Shown here one piece after another: positions 6,904 to 9,385 of a DNA stretch of 9,385 bases. Each line of letters starts with the position of its first letter. Within the stretch, counting starts at the first letter, position 1. The notes under the pieces are model-generated. The model had not been told where the DNA came from and did no database searches. It saw nothing but the letters and a program-made list of their open reading frames with translations. Origin of the DNA: Candidatus Kapaibacterium sp. (GTDB lineage: Bacteria > Bacteroidota > Ignavibacteria > Kapaibacteriales > UBA961). The DNA is taken from contig JALRHN010000080.1 of NCBI GenBank assembly GCA_023259575.1, forward strand, positions 1 through 9,385, read 5' to 3'. A program made the position numbers and the translations under genes.

Positions 6904-7464
6904 GTGTTAGATTTTTTGATTTCTATTGATACAATTCTTTTTCATTTTATTAATTCATACGCTATAAGTGGCCCGGCAGATATATTTTTTTCTTTTATTA
7001 CTGAATCAAAATATATCTGGCCATTGTATGGTGTTTTATTATCAATTTTAATTGTTAAATTTGGTACCAGAGGTCGGATAGCTAGTATATTTTTACTGCT
7101 TACAGTATTTAGTGTCGATCTATTTTCTACTCATATTATAAAACCTTATATAGGAAGAGAAAGACCCTGCAGAGCTCTTTCTGAAACAAGAAAGTTAGTC
7201 CCTTGTGGTCCTGGTCAATCATTCCCTTCCACTCATGCCATCAATAATGCATGTATTGCAGTATTATTAAGCTTATTATTTCCATTTATGCGAATACCCC
7301 TTTGTATAATGGCATTCTTAATAGGATATTCTCGAATTTATGTAGGTGTACATTACCCTATTGATGTTCTTGGTGGTTTTATCATTGGTAGCCTTGCCGG
7401 GATTTCTGCTTTTTTTCTCGTAAAAAAAACAGAAACATTTATTATAAAAAGAAGCCTTTCCTAA
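6904..7464 (+). CDS. PAP2-family membrane phosphatase
   Basis: This 186-residue integral membrane protein carries all three phosphatidic-acid phosphatase type 2 signatures: K80-X6-R87-P88 (KPYIGRERP), P108-S-T-H111 (the PSGH motif with Thr for Gly), and S143-R144-X5-H150-X3-D154 (SRIYVGVHYPID). H111 and H150 are the expected acid/base and nucleophilic histidines. Five or six hydrophobic segments surround them. Likely substrates are lipid phosphates such as phosphatidic acid, phosphatidylglycerol phosphate or undecaprenyl pyrophosphate; the sequence alone does not decide which. The start is GTG 6904, because an in-frame TGA lies at 6892-6894 and no ATG is available near it; a later TTG would cut into the first conserved segment. 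It follows the BatA-like gene by 40 nt and precedes a terminator-like hairpin. Confidence 0.92.
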   Translation: MLDFLISIDTILFHFINSYAISGPADIFFSFITESKYIWPLYGVLLSILIVKFGTRGRIASIFLLLTVFSVDLFSTHIIKPYIGRERPCRALSETRKLVPCGPGQSFPSTHAINNACIAVLLSLLFPFMRIPLCIMAFLIGYSRIYVGVHYPIDVLGGFIIGSLAGISAFFLVKKTETFIIKRSLS

Positions 7465-7468
7465 AGGT

Positions 7469-7497
7469 ATTGTATTATCAATTTATAATACAATTTT
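7469..7497 (+). terminator. Terminator-like hairpin after the PAP2 gene
   Basis: A perfect 10-bp inverted repeat, ATTGTATTAT (7469-7478) and ATAATACAAT (7485-7494), encloses a 6-nt loop and runs into TTTT. It starts 5 nt after the PAP2 stop codon. The stem has only two G:C pairs, so it may be a weak intrinsic terminator. Its position between an apparent mscL-BatA-PAP2 unit and the receptor gene supports that role. Confidence 0.55.
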
Positions 7498-7537
7498 ATC
7501 GAAAATATCATCGAATTTGCAAAACCCTGTATAAACA

Positions 7538-7564
7538 AATCGGAACAAAGTGTGTTAACCGATT
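7538..7564 (+). other. Imperfect inverted repeat (possible operator or 5'-UTR stem-loop)
   Basis: AATCGG (7538-7543) pairs with CCGATT (7559-7564). Inside it, AACA (7544-7547) pairs with TGTT (7553-7556), leaving a 5-nt loop and a 2-nt AA bulge. No T-run follows, so it is not an intrinsic terminator. It lies about 20 nt before the Shine-Dalgarno of the receptor gene and could be a dyad operator or a leader-RNA structure. Confidence 0.45.
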
Positions 7565-7584
7565 CGCTTAGTATACTATCTAAT

Positions 7585-7591
7585 AAAGGAG
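7585..7591 (+). promoter_or_regulatory. Strong ribosome binding site AAAGGAG
   Basis: AAAGGAG lies 4 nt before ATG 7596 and fixes the start of the receptor gene. It is the only near-consensus Shine-Dalgarno in the window; the other genes have AGGA or GGA at best. Confidence 0.8.
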
Positions 7592-7595
7592 TTTT

Positions 7596-9385
7596 ATGAG
7601 AAAACAGGTACTGTCATTATGTATAGCAATATTGTTTGGTGCATTTTGCTCTGCATTGTTAAACCCAATAACACCCTTACATGCTCAAGGAGTAACAAGT
7701 GGTGCAATTAGTGGAAGTGTAAAGTTTTCTGGAGGATCTCTCTCTGGAATAAATATTATAGCTATACACGAGCCAACTGGAACACAGTATAGAACTAACA
7801 CAAAATCAAATGGTGAATTTTTGATTTCAAATGTTCGTGTTGGTGGTCCTTATACAGTTAAAGCTAGTGCCGTTTCTGCAAAAGGCTCAGTAGCTAATCA
7901 AACAGTAAAATTAGGACAAAATCTACGTGTGGTTATTTCATTAACTGAAAATATTACACAAGCTAATGCCATAACAGTTATAGCTGACAAAGGTACTGTA
8001 GATGTTTCTAAAACAGGTGCACAAACTAATATTGGTAAAGAACAATTGAATAATTTCCCTACAATAAGTCGTTCTTTTCAAGATTTTGCAAAATTTACAC
8101 CTCAAGTAGTAACTACTGGTAGTTCTATATCTGTAGCAGGAAAAAATAATCGTTATAATAATATTCAAATCGATGGTTCTAATTATACAGATTTATTTGG
8201 TTTAGGATCTTCTGGGACACCTGGTGGACAAGCCAGCACCAATCCTGTGTCTTTAGATGCTATCGAAGAATTTCAAGTATTGGTTGCTCCATTTGATGTT
8301 CGCCAAGGAAGATTTACCGGTGGTGGAGTTAATGCGATCACTCGTTCAGGTACTAATACTTTTTCAGGATCTGTCTATCATTTTCAGCGAAATGAGGCTT
8401 TAATAGATTCTTTAATTTATACAAGGAATGTATTGTCCTCAAAAGGAACATTAGATTCTTCAATTAGAACTGCTACTGGTTTTCCTAACTTTAATGAAAG
8501 ACAAACCGGTTTCCGAATAGGTGGTCCAATTATAAAAGATAAATTATTCTTTTTTGTTAATGCAGAAAATACTGAAAGAAGACAACCAATTGAAAACATT
8601 GCTTTAACTCAAAGTGCATATGCAAAGCAATTAGATTCAGTAGCTAGTTTAGTAAAAGATGTGTTAACAAATACATATGGTTATAATCCTGGTGTGTTAA
8701 AAGGTTTTGAAGTAGTTCGCCCAAGTACTAAGCTATTTACCCGTTTAGACTGGAATATTGATGAGAGCAATCGCTTAACCTTAAGAAATAATTATATAAG
8801 TGCTTATGATGATAATTATAGCACCACATTAACAAGTCTTCGTTTTAGTGATAGAAATTATCGATTCAATAATAATCAGAACTCTACAGTTTTGGAATTA
8901 AATTCCTCACTTGGAAATTCTATGAACAATGAATTGATTGTTGGTTATACTCGTATACGTGATTTTAGAGAAGTTACTGGTAATCCTTTCCCAGCAGTTA
9001 CAATTCGTGATGGAAGTTTTCCTGGTTCAACTATCCAATTTGGCTCTGAAGAGTTTTCTATTCTTAATAAGTTAGACCAAGATGTTATAGAGTTTACTGA
9101 TAACTTTACTTTTTCTCCTGCAGATAATCATGTACTTACTATCGGCACTCAAAATGAGATTTTTTCATTCAAAAATCTTTTTATTCGTGATGCTTATGGT
9201 ACATATGCATTTAATACTTTTGCAGACTTTGCGGCTGGCCGAGCAGCAACTGCAAGTATGTCATTCACAAGAAGTGAATACAAAACAGCGGAAAATCCAA
9301 ATTGGGCTGCTTCATTTACAGCGATGCAATTAGGTGCTTATATTCAGGATGAAATAACTGCTCTGGTACGTTCGACTCTTTATAT
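7596..9385 (+). CDS. Oar-like TonB-dependent outer-membrane receptor (3' partial)
   Basis: The frame is open from ATG 7596 to the window edge, giving 596 codons of a protein probably about 1000 residues long. It has a signal peptide (about 1-31, ending PLHAQ), then a carboxypeptidase-regulatory-like beta domain (about 36-118, with GAISGSV, a GTQYRT turn and NGEFLISNV). The TonB plug follows at about 120-255: TNIGKEQLNNFPTISRSFQD, NNIQIDGSNYTD, GGQASTNPVSLDAIEEFQV, APFDVRQGRFTGGGVNAITR. After it come beta-barrel strands such as FRIGGPIIKDKLFFFVNAE and GAYIQDE. The plug wording is that of the Oar group, large receptors of Bacteroidota and Myxococcota taken to move large or unknown substrates across the outer membrane using TonB-ExbBD energy. 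No SusD-like partner is seen before it; downstream is outside the window. The substrate cannot be told from sequence. Confidence 0.93.
   Translation, partial: MRKQVLSLCIAILFGAFCSALLNPITPLHAQGVTSGAISGSVKFSGGSLSGINIIAIHEPTGTQYRTNTKSNGEFLISNVRVGGPYTVKASAVSAKGSVANQTVKLGQNLRVVISLTENITQANAITVIADKGTVDVSKTGAQTNIGKEQLNNFPTISRSFQDFAKFTPQVVTTGSSISVAGKNNRYNNIQIDGSNYTDLFGLGSSGTPGGQASTNPVSLDAIEEFQVLVAPFDVRQGRFTGGGVNAITRSGTNTFSGSVYHFQRNEALIDSLIYTRNVLSSKGTLDSSIRTATGFPNFNERQTGFRIGGPIIKDKLFFFVNAENTERRQPIENIALTQSAYAKQLDSVASLVKDVLTNTYGYNPGVLKGFEVVRPSTKLFTRLDWNIDESNRLTLRNNYISAYDDNYSTTLTSLRFSDRNYRFNNNQNSTVLELNSSLGNSMNNELIVGYTRIRDFREVTGNPFPAVTIRDGSFPGSTIQFGSEEFSILNKLDQDVIEFTDNFTFSPADNHVLTIGTQNEIFSFKNLFIRDAYGTYAFNTFADFAAGRAATASMSFTRSEYKTAENPNWAASFTAMQLGAYIQDEITALVRSTLY

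Larger units (their letters stand above)
7498..7595 (+). promoter_or_regulatory. Promoter/leader region of the TonB-dependent receptor gene
   Basis: This gap holds the likely promoter of the receptor gene. TATAAA at 7530-7535 is the best -10-like box but has no matching -35 at 16-18 nt, and no TAnnTTTG box is seen. TATACT at 7572-7577 is a good hexamer but too close to the Shine-Dalgarno to serve. Two direct copies of ATCGAA (7498-7503 and 7510-7515) start 12 nt apart. The promoter assignment is tentative. Confidence 0.35.

Noticed and set aside
7455..7467. CCTTT/AAAGG hairpin across the PAP2 stop codon
   Set aside because: Five base pairs with a 3-nt loop and no T-run; the 10-bp hairpin just downstream is the better terminator candidate.
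7941..8168. Minus-strand 75-residue reading frame rich in Cys and Tyr
   Set aside because: It lies antisense inside the well-matched receptor plug domain and has the composition of a shadow frame.

Overview
The window is about two-thirds A+T and looks like Bacteroidota or a close FCB relative such as the Kapabacteria/Ignavibacteria side of that group. Three things point there. A secreted protein ends in a type A type IX secretion (T9SS) sorting domain. There is a long BatA-type double-anchor VWA protein. There is an Oar-like TonB-dependent receptor with a carboxypeptidase-regulatory-like N-terminus. Most start sites have weak or no Shine-Dalgarno sequence, which also fits. The placement within FCB is inference. 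I see no IS element, integrase, tRNA, rRNA or CRISPR array, and composition looks even throughout, so this reads as ordinary chromosome.

Left part (1-2183, + strand): the 3' part of a large modular T9SS-exported surface or secreted protein, followed 10 nt later by msrB (methionine sulfoxide reductase B) and 1 nt later by xseB (exonuclease VII small subunit). The three are packed like one transcription unit. Middle (2180-4108, - strand): thyX (FAD-dependent thymidylate synthase) followed 9 nt later by a diheme cytochrome c peroxidase lipoprotein. This unit runs head-on into xseB, and the two terminal stop codons interlock. thyX and the next gene, mscL, diverge from a 182-bp intergenic region.

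Right part (4291-9385, + strand): mscL (large mechanosensitive channel, with a four-Cys tail), a 696-aa BatA-like VWA membrane protein, a PAP2-family membrane phosphatase, a terminator-like hairpin, a leader with an imperfect inverted repeat and the only strong Shine-Dalgarno in the window, and then the first 596 codons of an Oar-like TonB-dependent outer-membrane receptor that runs off the right edge.

The common theme is the cell envelope and its stress: outer-membrane transport, T9SS export, turgor relief, lipid-phosphate metabolism, and peroxide and methionine-sulfoxide defence. xseB and thyX are DNA-metabolism genes that happen to be in the same transcription units. I found no convincing new multi-gene system. 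The points most worth a second look are the Tyr replacing the usual inter-heme Trp in the peroxidase, the leader structure of the receptor gene, the interlocked stop codons, and the modular T9SS cargo protein.
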